Assembly (NCBI RefSeq): GCF_030504985.1
Contig: NZ_JASERU010000023.1
Location: 1 to 46,897, forward strand
Length of the DNA: 46,897 nucleotides
Reading direction: 5' to 3'
Source: Fulvimonas sp. R45
GTDB lineage: Bacteria; Pseudomonadota; Gammaproteobacteria; Xanthomonadales; Rhodanobacteraceae
The notes under the pieces are model-generated. The model worked only from the letters and a program-made list of their open reading frames with translations, ran no database searches and had not been told where the DNA came from. Below, in pieces: positions 28,428 through 35,842 of this stretch. The position numbers and the translations under genes were made by a program. Numbering within the stretch: the stretch's first letter is position 1; each line of letters opens with the position of its first letter.

Positions 28428-29489
28428 TCACCAGGCCCGTTGATACTGCACCGGCGCATCGAGATGCGCACCCAGTGCCTGCGCCGCGCGCCGCGGGAAA
28501 TACGGATCGCGCAGGCTTTCGCGGGCGACCAGCACCACGTCGGCCTCGCTCCGTTCCACGATGCCGGCCGCCTGGCGCGGTTCGGTGATCAACCCCACCG
28601 CGCCGGTGGCGACGCCGGCCTCGCGCCGTACCTGCGCCGCGAACGGCACCTGGTAGCCCGGCCCCAGCGGGATCTTCACGTGCGGTACCAGGCCGCCGCT
28701 GGAGACGTCCACCAGGTCCACGCCCAGCGGCCGCACCTGCCGCGCCAGCGCCACGCTTTCCTCGACCGTCCAGCCACCCTCGGCCCAGTCGGTGGCGGAG
28801 ATGCGCAGCCACAGCGGCAGGCGTTCCGGCCATACCTCGCGCACCGCGGCGACCACCTCGCGCAGCAGCCGGGTGCGGTTGTCGAAGCTGCCGCCGTAGG
28901 CGTCGTCGCGCCGGTTGCTCAGCGGCGACAGGAACTGGTGCAGCAGGTAACCATGCGCGCCATGCAGCTCGACCAGTTGGAAACCCGCCTCCAGCGCGCG
29001 CCGTGCCGCCGCGCGGAAATCCGCGACCACCTGCCGGATGCCCGCCGCGTCCAGCGCCTGCGGCACGTGCCAGCCGTCGTCGAACGGCACGGCCGAGGGC
29101 GCCACCGTGGTCCACGGGTCCTGGCTCGCCTCCAGCGGACCGCTGCCCTCCCAGGGTCGGCGCGTGCTGGCCTTGCGGCCGGCGTGGGCCAGTTGGACGC
29201 CGGGCACCGCGCCGTGCGCGGCGACGAAGGCGGCGATCGGCTGCCAGGCGGCCAGTTGCGCGTCGTTCCACAGGCCGGTGTCCTGCGGCGAGATGCGCCC
29301 CGCGGCCGAGACCGCGGTGGCCTCCGCCAGCACGGCCGCCGCGCCGCCCACCGCGCGGCTGCCCAGGTGCACCAGGTGCCAGTGGTCGGGCACGCCGTCG
29401 CGGGCGGAGTACTGGCACATCGGCGCCACCGCGATGCGGTTGCGCAGGGTGAGGTCACGTTGCGGCAGTGGATCGAACAGCTTGGACAT
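28428..29489 (-). CDS. Old yellow enzyme family NADH:flavin oxidoreductase (YqjM-like)
   Basis: An FMN-dependent ene-reductase that reduces alpha,beta-unsaturated carbonyls. The 353-residue TIM-barrel protein has C25 in VAPMCQYSA, the Cys that tunes FMN in the YqjM class. It also has ELHGAHGYLLHQFLSPLSNRR with the substrate-binding H-x-x-H and FMN contacts, and an Arg-rich C-terminus. First gene of the pair with pirin; no regulator is adjacent. Confidence 0.94.
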   Translation of the reverse strand: MSKLFDPLPQRDLTLRNRIAVAPMCQYSARDGVPDHWHLVHLGSRAVGGAAAVLAEATAVSAAGRISPQDTGLWNDAQLAAWQPIAAFVAAHGAVPGVQLAHAGRKASTRRPWEGSGPLEASQDPWTTVAPSAVPFDDGWHVPQALDAAGIRQVVADFRAAARRALEAGFQLVELHGAHGYLLHQFLSPLSNRRDDAYGGSFDNRTRLLREVVAAVREVWPERLPLWLRISATDWAEGGWTVEESVALARQVRPLGVDLVDVSSGGLVPHVKIPLGPGYQVPFAAQVRREAGVATGAVGLITEPRQAAGIVERSEADVVLVARESLRDPYFPRRAAQALGAHLDAPVQYQRAW

Positions 29490-29544
29490 CGGAACGGCCT
29501 GTGCGTGGAACGAACCCCGGAAATGCCTGCGCCCGGCGCCGGCT

Positions 29545-30450
29545 TCAAGAGGCGGCGGGGTGCGACGCGGCGAACGCCGTGTCCGGTGTTCCGCACCATT
29601 CGGCGATGCGGTCGGCGATGGCCCCGGGCGCCTTCATCCAACCGAAGTGGTCGGCGGGCTGGCCTTCCAGCGCCGGCGGCGCCAGCGTCTCCACCCGCCG
29701 CGGGGCATGCGGCATGGTGCCGAGCAGCCAGTCCAGCGACGCCTGCGGCCCCAGCCAGTCGTCGCGCAGGCGCAGCGCCAGCACGGGCAGGCGCAGGGCG
29801 GCCAATCGCGCGCCGAAGTCCGCCGCCATGCCGACGGCGGCGTAGCGGCCGGTGCGGCCGCTGCGGGCCCAGTCGGCGGCGACCCCGCGCGCCTCGTTGC
29901 CGCCGAAGCCGATCCGCCGCCCGGGCAGGTGCCCGCACAGCGCGGCCAGCGCCGGCGCCAGCGCGTAGGCGATGCCGATCGCCCAGCCGTGGCGGAAGCG
30001 GCGCCAGTACGGCGCGCCGCTGGCCACCAGCGCCAGCCCGACGCAGGCCGCCGGATGCAGGCTGGCGTACAGGCAGGCGAGCTGGCCGCCGAGGCTGTGG
30101 CCGCCCAGGCGGAACTCCGCCTGCGGCCAGCGTCCGCGCGCGGCGGCCAGGCCCGCGGGCAGGTCCAGCTCCAGCAGCGCGCGATAGCCCCAGTCGCAAC
30201 CGCGGCCGGCGCGGCGGTCGCTCGAGCCGATGCCGCGCCACTCGTGCAGCGCCACCGCCACCCCGCGGCTGGCCAGCGCCTGGCCCAGCGCCAGGTAATG
30301 CTTCGCCGGCACGCCCATCGCCGGCAGCCAGTACAGCACCCGACGCGGCGGAGCCGGGGACGACAGCAGCAACAGTTCCGAACGCGCGCCGTCGGCGGCT
30401 GCCACGGACGCGGCTTCGACCCGGAGATCGGCGGCAGGATCGACCGTCAT
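29545..30450 (-). CDS. Alpha/beta hydrolase
   Basis: A 301-residue alpha/beta-hydrolase. The nucleophile elbow is GHSLGG (LGGHSLGGQLACLYA), with the oxyanion region PAMGVPAKHYLALGQ before it and a candidate late His in PADHFGW. A charged HEWRGIGSSDRR loop follows strand 4. Substrate not predictable. The start at 30450 is chosen as the first Met before homology; 30495 would read through the cspA terminator. It is downstream of a cold-shock gene but separated by a strong terminator. Confidence 0.85.
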   Translation of the reverse strand: MTVDPAADLRVEAASVAAADGARSELLLLSSPAPPRRVLYWLPAMGVPAKHYLALGQALASRGVAVALHEWRGIGSSDRRAGRGCDWGYRALLELDLPAGLAAARGRWPQAEFRLGGHSLGGQLACLYASLHPAACVGLALVASGAPYWRRFRHGWAIGIAYALAPALAALCGHLPGRRIGFGGNEARGVAADWARSGRTGRYAAVGMAADFGARLAALRLPVLALRLRDDWLGPQASLDWLLGTMPHAPRRVETLAPPALEGQPADHFGWMKAPGAIADRIAEWCGTPDTAFAASHPAAS

Positions 30451-30495
30451 GGCCACAGGCCGGCGAATCGCCGTGTGCGGCACGAAGCCGCCCAC

Positions 30496-30521
30496 GAAAA
30501 AGGCCGGCTCGCGCCGGCCTT
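30496..30521 (-). terminator. Rho-independent terminator after the first cold-shock gene
   Basis: The stem AAGGCCGGC/GCCGGCCTT with loop TCGC is followed on the minus strand by a run of T (A-run at 30496-30501 on the plus strand). Confidence 0.85.
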
Positions 30522-30544
30522 TCCCGGACCCGCCCGGCGGCGGT

Positions 30545-30754
30545 TCACTCCGGCGACACCTCGTCGGCCTGCAGGCCCTTCTGGCCCTGCACCACCTTGA
30601 AGCTGACCTTCTGGCCTTCCTTCAGGCTCTTGAAGCCGTTGCCGGTGATGGCGCGGAAATGCACGAAGACGTCCGGGCCGTTCTCGCGGCTGATGAAGCC
30701 GAAGCCCTTGGCGTCGTTGAACCACTTGACGGTGCCTGTTTCACGATCCGACAT
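30545..30754 (-). CDS. Cold-shock protein CspA family (first copy)
   Basis: A 69-residue single-stranded nucleic acid-binding protein. The RNP1 motif KGFGFISR and RNP2 motif VFVHFRAI are intact, after [12 protein letters not shown] lies 6 bases before ATG 30754. It differs from the neighbouring copy at only a few positions, mainly in the C-terminal third. A roughly 140-base leader with boxes shared by the second copy suggests post-transcriptional cold control. It has its own terminator. Confidence 0.97.
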   Translation of the reverse strand: MSDRETGTVKWFNDAKGFGFISRENGPDVFVHFRAITGNGFKSLKEGQKVSFKVVQGQKGLQADEVSPE

Positions 30755-30905
30755 GACTCACTCCGATCCATTGACTCTGATGAGACCAGTCGGCCCGCCC
30801 GGGCCGACGCCTTACTGGGCATGCTGAGGATCGAGTGGAGCGACACGGTTACGGACCGCACCGGGGGCACGCACGTGACCAAGCAGACACAGTGGCCCCA
30901 GCATA
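30755..30905 (-). promoter_or_regulatory. Promoter and long leader of the first cold-shock gene
   Basis: A -10-like TATGCT (30905-30900) is followed by GCCACTGTGTCTGC and GGTCAC, which recur in the same order before the second csp gene. Further down, CCAGTAAG (30818-30811) recurs too. A perfect 8-bp hairpin (GTCGGCCC/GGGCCGAC, 30790-30809) lies between that box and the ATG. The predicted leader is about 140 bases. Confidence 0.55.
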
Positions 30906-30977
30906 ACTGATTTTCGGAATGCAAGTGCTGAAAGGTCGCAGTTTCCGGGAAATGGCCGACGACGCCTTCCGGACATG

Positions 30978-31008
30978 AAAAAGGCCGGGCATCGCTGCCC
31001 GGCCTTTT
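30978..31008 (-). terminator. Rho-independent terminator after the second cold-shock gene
   Basis: The stem AAGGCCGGGC/GCCCGGCCTT with loop ATCGCT is followed on the minus strand by TTTTT. It separates the two csp genes. Confidence 0.85.
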
Positions 31009-31032
31009 CCGGTTTTCGCGTCGCGGGACGGC

Positions 31033-31242
31033 TTAGACCGGGGCTACTTCGTCGGCCTGCAGGCCCTTCTGGCCCTGCACCACCTTGAAGCTGACCTGCT
31101 GGCCTTCCTGCAGGCTCTTGAAGCCGTTGCCGGTGATGGCGCGGAAATGCACGAACACGTCCGGGCCGTTGTCACGGCTGATGAAGCCGAAGCCCTTGGC
31201 GTCGTTGAACCACTTGACGGTACCGATCTGACGATCAGACAT
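31033..31242 (-). CDS. Cold-shock protein CspA family (second copy)
   Basis: A 69-residue CspA-type protein beginning [14 protein letters not shown], with RNP1 KGFGFISR and RNP2 VFVHFRAI. It is a near-duplicate of the product at 30545 and in tandem with it. ATG 31242 is chosen because GGAG is 6 bases upstream and it matches its twin; the frame is open to 31254. Its roughly 160-base leader shares boxes with the first copy. Confidence 0.97.
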   Translation of the reverse strand: MSDRQIGTVKWFNDAKGFGFISRDNGPDVFVHFRAITGNGFKSLQEGQQVSFKVVQGQKGLQADEVAPV

Positions 31243-31413
31243 GAAACTCTCCACTAAGGTTTATTACGTTGGATAAAGGCTCGACTGCCGCATGGCGGAG
31301 CCGGCTTACTGGCGTGCAAGGAACCCTAGGGGTGAGCGATGAGGCGGATCTTGATCGGCAGCATCGGGTCACGTGACTCTGGTGACCCCGGCAAACACAG
31401 TGGGTACAGCATA
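31243..31413 (-). promoter_or_regulatory. Promoter and long leader of the second cold-shock gene
   Basis: A -10-like TATGCT (31413-31408) is followed by CCACTGTGTTTGC (31403-31391), GGTCAC (31388-31383) and, near the gene, CCAGTAAG (31312-31305). These are the same boxes, order and similar spacing as before the other csp gene. The leader of about 160 bases is close to the length of the E. coli cspA thermosensor leader. The remaining part of 31255-31527 shows no other feature. Confidence 0.55.
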
Positions 31414-31527
31414 GCCGGAGTCGTGGCGCGGCGCGACTGTCCGCGCGTAGCCGGTTCAGGCGCCGATTTCAATTCCCCTTTACGCCGGGTCGTCTAGAGT
31501 GGCGGTACGACTATCCGGGGAATGCGC

Positions 31528-31926
31528 ATGAACACCGCGCCGGCGACCATCGCCACGCTGCCGCTGCTGGCCGGCATCCTGCTGCTGGCGGCCTGCGGCC
31601 ATGCGCCCGTCCGCGCCGGCCACGCGCCCGGCGTCGGTCCGGCCGGGGCGAACGTCCTGAACCCGACGACTGCGCCCGTGCAGACCGGCATCCCGGCCTG
31701 CGACGCCTATCTCGCCAGCTACCTCGCCTGCCACCAGGCGGCCGGCATCTTCGCGCCCGACCAGTTGCAGCAGCGCTACCAGGCGATGCGCGACAGCCTG
31801 CTGCGCGACGCGCGCGATCCCGACACCCGCCCGCAGCTGCCCAACCGCTGCGCCGTGCTCGCCGAAGGCATGCGCGAAGCGCTGGACGGCAAATCCTGCG
31901 GCACCACACCGCCGGGACCGGGCTGA
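31528..31926 (+). CDS. Small lipoprotein with paired cysteines
   Basis: A 132-residue predicted lipoprotein. The lipobox LLAAC puts the lipidated Cys at residue 23, then comes a Gly/Pro/Ala-rich linker. The mature domain has four Cys in two pairs: C-x9-C in CDAYLASYLAC and C-x15-C at the end, a layout suited to two disulfides joining a helical hairpin. ATG 31528 is preferred to ATG 31522, since the GGGGA ribosome site is too close to the latter. Function unknown; convergent with ycaQ. Confidence 0.7.
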   Translation: MNTAPATIATLPLLAGILLLAACGHAPVRAGHAPGVGPAGANVLNPTTAPVQTGIPACDAYLASYLACHQAAGIFAPDQLQQRYQAMRDSLLRDARDPDTRPQLPNRCAVLAEGMREALDGKSCGTTPPGPG

Positions 31927-31944
31927 ACACCCAGGGCTTGCGAA

Positions 31945-31967
31945 GATTTCCACGTCCCGTGGAAATC
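31945..31967. other. Hairpin between convergent lipoprotein and ycaQ genes
   Basis: A perfect 10-bp inverted repeat (31945-31954 with 31958-31967, loop TCC) lies inside the exactly 100-base space between two convergent stop codons. It could act as a bidirectional transcription stop, though no T-run is present. Confidence 0.45.
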
Positions 31968-32026
31968 CTCATCGGCGCGTCCGGGCACCCATGGCCGGGC
32001 CGAGCGTTTGAAGAACCCGCAGGCTC

Positions 32027-33244
32027 TCAGCGCCACAGCGCGCGCAGCGCCGGCGCGATCGACGCCGGCCGGCAACGTCCCAGCCGCACGCGAGGCGTAC
32101 CGTGCCAGCCCGCGCTGTCCGCGATGGCGCGGGCCAGGTCGCCGAGCAGCGCCGGCGTGGGCTCCACGCCCTCTTCCAGGTACAGCGCCTTCACCTCGAA
32201 CACGCCCTCGGCGCGATGTGCCTTGGCGTCCAGCCGGCCCACCAGCCGGCCGCGATGCAGGATCGGCAGCACGTAGTAGCCGTAGCGGCGCTTCGGTGCG
32301 GGCAGGTAGCACTCGATGCGGTAGTCGAAGCCGAACATCGCGCTGGCGCGTTCGCGGTCCCACACCAGCGGGTCGAACGGCGAGAGCAGCGCGGTGCGGC
32401 TGGCGCGCAGGCGGCCCGCGCGCGCCTTTTCCAGCAGTTCGGCATGCCCGGGGTGCACATAGCCCGGCGCGTCCCAGCCGGCGACCTCCGTCCGCAGCAG
32501 CTCGCCCGTGGCGACCAGGGGCGCCAGCTCGCGCTCGTCGACCGCGGGCTTCAGGCGGTAGTAGTCGGCGATCCAACGCGCCTGGGTAACGCCCAGCGCA
32601 CGCACGCTGTCGAGGACGAAGCGCCGACGCACTGCCGCATGCGACAGCTCCGCATCGCCCGCCGCCGGTGCCGGCTCCAGCCGGGCCAGCACCCGCTCGG
32701 CCAGGTCGTAGACGCGCTGGAAACGCTCGCGCCGGGCCACCATCAGCTCACCCAGCGCGAACCATGCCTCCAGCCAGCGCTTCTCCGGCTTCCATGCCCA
32801 CCAGCCGGCGGAAGCGCGGCGGGGGCTCTCGAAGTCGGACGCACGCAGCGCCCCCTCGACGCGGATGCGCTCCAGCAGGGCCTCCATGCCGGCAGGGTGT
32901 TCGCGCCGCGAACGCTGCGCATGGCGGTGCGCCCAGTGCCCGGCGCGCTGCCCGCGCCAGGCGCGGTGGACGCCCACGTCCGCCGCCGGCACGAAACAGG
33001 CCTCGTGCGCCCAGCATTCCGCCAGCCGGCCGTGTTCCAGCGACTCGTCCAGCCATTCGGGCGGGTAGTCGCCCAGGCGCGCGTGCAGCACCAGGTAGGG
33101 GCTGCGCGCCACCACATGGATGGAATCGATCTGCAACAGCCGCATCCGCTCGACCGCGGCCACCACGTCCTCGCGCCGTGCGCGACGGCGCGGCGCCGCC
33201 AGCAGTCCCTGCGCGGCCAGCTGCAGCAGGCGCGCCTGCGGCAT
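32027..33244 (-). CDS. ycaQ: YcaQ/AlkX-type DNA glycosylase (winged-helix)
   Basis: The HTH_42 superfamily protein YcaQ unhooks interstrand crosslinks and removes bulky N7-alkyl purines. The 405-residue form shows ARLLQLAAQGLL, the catalytic-region LLQIDSIHVVARSPYLVLHARLG, three winged-helix modules and LLSPFDPLVWDRERASAMFGFDYRIECYLPAPKRRYGYYVLP. The start is uncertain: ATG 33328 in frame adds 28 residues, of which only the last few look homologous. The TGA stop is followed by GAGCCTG, as at the MITE-flanked genes, although no full element is present. Confidence 0.9.
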   Translation of the reverse strand: MPQARLLQLAAQGLLAAPRRRARREDVVAAVERMRLLQIDSIHVVARSPYLVLHARLGDYPPEWLDESLEHGRLAECWAHEACFVPAADVGVHRAWRGQRAGHWAHRHAQRSRREHPAGMEALLERIRVEGALRASDFESPRRASAGWWAWKPEKRWLEAWFALGELMVARRERFQRVYDLAERVLARLEPAPAAGDAELSHAAVRRRFVLDSVRALGVTQARWIADYYRLKPAVDERELAPLVATGELLRTEVAGWDAPGYVHPGHAELLEKARAGRLRASRTALLSPFDPLVWDRERASAMFGFDYRIECYLPAPKRRYGYYVLPILHRGRLVGRLDAKAHRAEGVFEVKALYLEEGVEPTPALLGDLARAIADSAGWHGTPRVRLGRCRPASIAPALRALWR

Positions 33245-33427
33245 GGACAACGCGCGCCCGTCGCCTGAAGGCGCGCCCAACGTTGACCGCGCCTTCACGA
33301 AACTACCGTCGCCATCTTGAGTCCTCATTGACGGATCGCTTGCTAGCGTACCCGGCGAGCGCGGCCCACCGCCCGAAGGCGCCACCGCGCAGCCTCCACC
33401 GTTCGATTCTGGCATGGAGTATCCGCG

Positions 33428-33784
33428 ATGAAATTCCGCAAGCCTCTTCTCGCTTCACTCGTTGCCGGCAGCCTGCTGATGGCGGGCGCCGCCCTGGCGC
33501 AGGACCAGCAGGCCGCCACCCCGCCCCCTTCGGGCAGCGACACCACCAGCGCCACCTTCAACACCGCGAAAGGTCAGGTGACGGTCAACTCGGCGCCTGG
33601 CAAGGTGGAGGACGCCGGCCCGGCGCCCGACTTCGCCCAGCTTTCCGGCGGCAAGAAGTCGATCACGCCCGACCAGGCCGCCGCCTACCCGCCGCTGGCG
33701 AACGACTTCGAATACGCCGACAGCAACCGCGACGGCCACATCAGCAAGGCGGAATACCAGCGCTGGGCGAGCAAGATGCACTGA
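33428..33784 (+). CDS. Secreted EF-hand protein
   Basis: A 118-residue product with a signal peptide (about residues 1-24, cleavage ALA-QD), a Thr/Ser/Gly-rich low-complexity middle part, and one C-terminal EF-hand loop, DSNRDGHISKAE, with Asp at positions 1 and 5 and Glu at 12, so calcium binding is plausible. A lone EF-hand usually pairs with another in a dimer. Probably periplasmic. Function unknown. Confidence 0.8.
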   Translation: MKFRKPLLASLVAGSLLMAGAALAQDQQAATPPPSGSDTTSATFNTAKGQVTVNSAPGKVEDAGPAPDFAQLSGGKKSITPDQAAAYPPLANDFEYADSNRDGHISKAEYQRWASKMH

Positions 33785-33817
33785 CGACGGCACACCCGGA
33801 AAGCCGCCGCCCCGTCA

Positions 33818-33851
33818 CGCGCCGGCCGCCCACCCGCGGCCGGCGCGTTTT
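33818..33851 (+). terminator. Rho-independent terminator
   Basis: A 12-bp stem (33818-33829 with 33836-33847, loop CCACCC) is followed by TTTT, 34 bases after the EF-hand gene. Confidence 0.85.
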
Positions 33852-33950
33852 CATGGATGCCGCAGGGTGCACGCCGTCCGCGCGGCCCGCCCGCTAGACT
33901 GACCGCCCCCACGCGCCCTGCGACGGCGCGCCCACGCGGAGCCCTGCCCG

Positions 33951-35030
33951 ATGAAACAACCCGTCGTCCTCGCGGCCATGATCGCCGGCCTGCTGAGCCT
34001 GCCAGCGCGCGCGCAGAACCCCGATCCGATGGACATCCGCGCCTGCACCGCGATCGAGAGCGATGCCCAGCGTCTGGCCTGCTACGACAAGGCCACCGGC
34101 CGCGAGAACCTGCCGGCGGCGCACAAGCGCAATGCGGAAAACGCCACCGCCACCGCGCATCCCGCGCACCCGGACATGTTTGGGCACGAGCACGCCGCGC
34201 CGGCCGTCGGCGCACCGCTGTCGCTGCTCGACAGCCGCTGGGAACTGGCGCCGGAAAGCAAGCTCGGCACCTTCAACATCCGCGGCTACAAGCCGGTGTA
34301 CCTCATGCCGGTGTTCGCCACCAGCAACCAGAACACCCGCCCCACCAGCCCCAATCCCGCCAACACGGTGACCACCCCGCAACAGCTCGACAACGTCGAG
34401 CTGAAGTTCCAGCTCAGCCTGAAGACCAAGGTGTGGCAGGGCGTGTTCGGCGACGCCGGCGACCTGTGGGTGGGCTACACCCAGTCGTCGCGATGGCAGG
34501 CCTACAACTCGAAGCTCTCGCGTCCGTTCCGCGAGACCAACTACGAGCCCGAGGCGATGCTGGTGTTCGACACCCACTACGACCTGCTCGGGTGGGAGGG
34601 CCGCATGCTCGGCATCGGCATCAACCACCAGTCCAACGGCCGCTCCGACCCCTATTCGCGCAGTTGGAACCGGGTGATCGCCGACATCGGCTTCGAACGC
34701 GACGGCTGGACGCTGATGCTGCGCCCGTGGTGGCGTATCCCCGAGTCGCGCAAGGACGACAACAACCCCGACATCGAGGACTACGTGGGCCGCGCCGACA
34801 TGCAGCTCGTGCACGAATGGCACGGCCAGGAATTCGGCCTGATGCTGCGCCATTCGCTGCGCGGCGGCAGCCGCAGCCACGGCGCCGGCCAGTTCACCTG
34901 GAGCTTCCCGCTGGGCGGCAACGTGCGCGGCTACATGGAGCTGTTCAAGGGCTACGGCGAAAGCCTGATCGACTACAACCACAACGCCACCTACCTGGGC
35001 CTGGGTATCTCCCTGCTCGACTGGTACTGA
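33951..35030 (+). CDS. pldA: Outer membrane phospholipase A (OMPLA)
   Basis: Calcium-dependent outer membrane lipase that clears misplaced phospholipids from the outer leaflet. The 359-residue product has a signal peptide (cleavage ARA-QN), an N-terminal extension of about 90 residues with two Cys, then the 12-strand barrel. The catalytic triad is H226, S228 and N240 in HQSNGRSDPYSRSWN, with the same spacing as E. coli H142/S144/N156. The chain ends in a C-terminal aromatic Trp-Tyr suited to barrel assembly. Its TGA stop is the target triplet of MITE copy 3. A -10-like TAGACT is at 33895. Confidence 0.95.
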   Translation: MKQPVVLAAMIAGLLSLPARAQNPDPMDIRACTAIESDAQRLACYDKATGRENLPAAHKRNAENATATAHPAHPDMFGHEHAAPAVGAPLSLLDSRWELAPESKLGTFNIRGYKPVYLMPVFATSNQNTRPTSPNPANTVTTPQQLDNVELKFQLSLKTKVWQGVFGDAGDLWVGYTQSSRWQAYNSKLSRPFRETNYEPEAMLVFDTHYDLLGWEGRMLGIGINHQSNGRSDPYSRSWNRVIADIGFERDGWTLMLRPWWRIPESRKDDNNPDIEDYVGRADMQLVHEWHGQEFGLMLRHSLRGGSRSHGAGQFTWSFPLGGNVRGYMELFKGYGESLIDYNHNATYLGLGISLLDWY

Positions 35031-35296
35031 GAGCGTGTTCACGATCTCCGCGTAGCCCGCGCCGGGAGCTGTTTGCGCGCGGGCCAAGGAAGAGTGAGGG
35101 AGTGGACGTCCGTCCACGACTGAACGATGACGCCGGCCTGTGGGCCAACAGACCTGGCCCTTCGGGTTGCCTTGCTTTGGCCGCCATGCGGCAGCGCGTG
35201 GCTTGGCCTGCCCGCCAGGCAGGCGCTGCGCCACGCACTCCCACCGGGCGGCCAAAGCAAGGCAACGCGGGCCACGCGGGGATCGTGAACAGGCTC
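35031..35296 (+). repeat. 266-bp MITE-like element, copy 3
   Basis: Same element and orientation as copy 2, but more diverged. The ends are GAGCGTGTTCACGATCTCC and the complement of GAGCCTGTTCACGATCCCC, flanked by TGA (35028-35030, the pldA stop codon, and 35297-35299). The inner inverted repeat (35166-35185 with 35247-35266) differs from copies 1 and 2 by three adjacent bases on one arm, with the matching changes on the other arm. It fills the space between pldA and the acetyltransferase. Confidence 0.85.
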
Positions 35297-35364
35297 TGAG
35301 CCACTGGCGCCATGCCGGCGCAGCGCGCATGCTGCGCCCTCCCCGCCTGCCTGCGAGCGAAGAC

Positions 35365-35826
35365 GTGAACGATGCGGTCCTGATCCGGCCCGTGGCGCCT
35401 GCCGACCATGCGGGCTGGAAGCCGCTGTGGGACGGCTACAACGCGTTCTACGGCCGCAGCGGTCCCACCGCGCTACCGGACGAAGTCAGTCGAACGACCT
35501 GGGCGCGCTTCCACGATCCGGCCGAGCCGGTGCATGCGCTGGTGGCCGAGCGCGACGGCGTGCTGCTGGGCCTGGCGCACTACCTGTTCCACCGCAGCAC
35601 GATCCAGCTCGAACCGAGCTGCTACCTGCAGGACCTGTTCACCGCGCCGGCCGCGCGCGGCCAGGGCGTGGGCCACGCGCTGATCGAGCACGTGTACGAA
35701 CGCGCCAAGGCAGCCCACTCGCCGCGCGTGTACTGGCAGACCCACGAGACCAACGCCACCGCGATGCGGCTCTACGACCAGCTGGCCGAGAAATCCGGCT
35801 TCGTCGTCTACCGCAGGCTTCTCTGA
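35365..35826 (+). CDS. GNAT family N-acetyltransferase
   Basis: A 153-residue acetyl-CoA-dependent transferase. Motif A is LFTAPAARGQGVGHALIEHV with the pyrophosphate-binding R-G-Q-G-V-G, and motif B covers YWQTHETNATAMRLYDQL. The acceptor substrate is not predictable. GTG 35365 is chosen since homology begins at NDAVLIRPV. ATG 35329 in frame adds 12 residues, and earlier frames run into MITE copy 3. If the insertion is recent, the promoter of this gene may lie in or near the element. Confidence 0.85.
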   Translation: MNDAVLIRPVAPADHAGWKPLWDGYNAFYGRSGPTALPDEVSRTTWARFHDPAEPVHALVAERDGVLLGLAHYLFHRSTIQLEPSCYLQDLFTAPAARGQGVGHALIEHVYERAKAAHSPRVYWQTHETNATAMRLYDQLAEKSGFVVYRRLL

Positions 35827-35842
35827 CGGCCCCGAACGGCTT

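Noticed and set aside
35140..35364. In-frame N-terminal extension of the acetyltransferase into MITE copy 3
   Set aside because: The extension is element sequence without homology, and the GNAT domain starts normally at about 35365, so a promoter/start fusion with the element is not supported.
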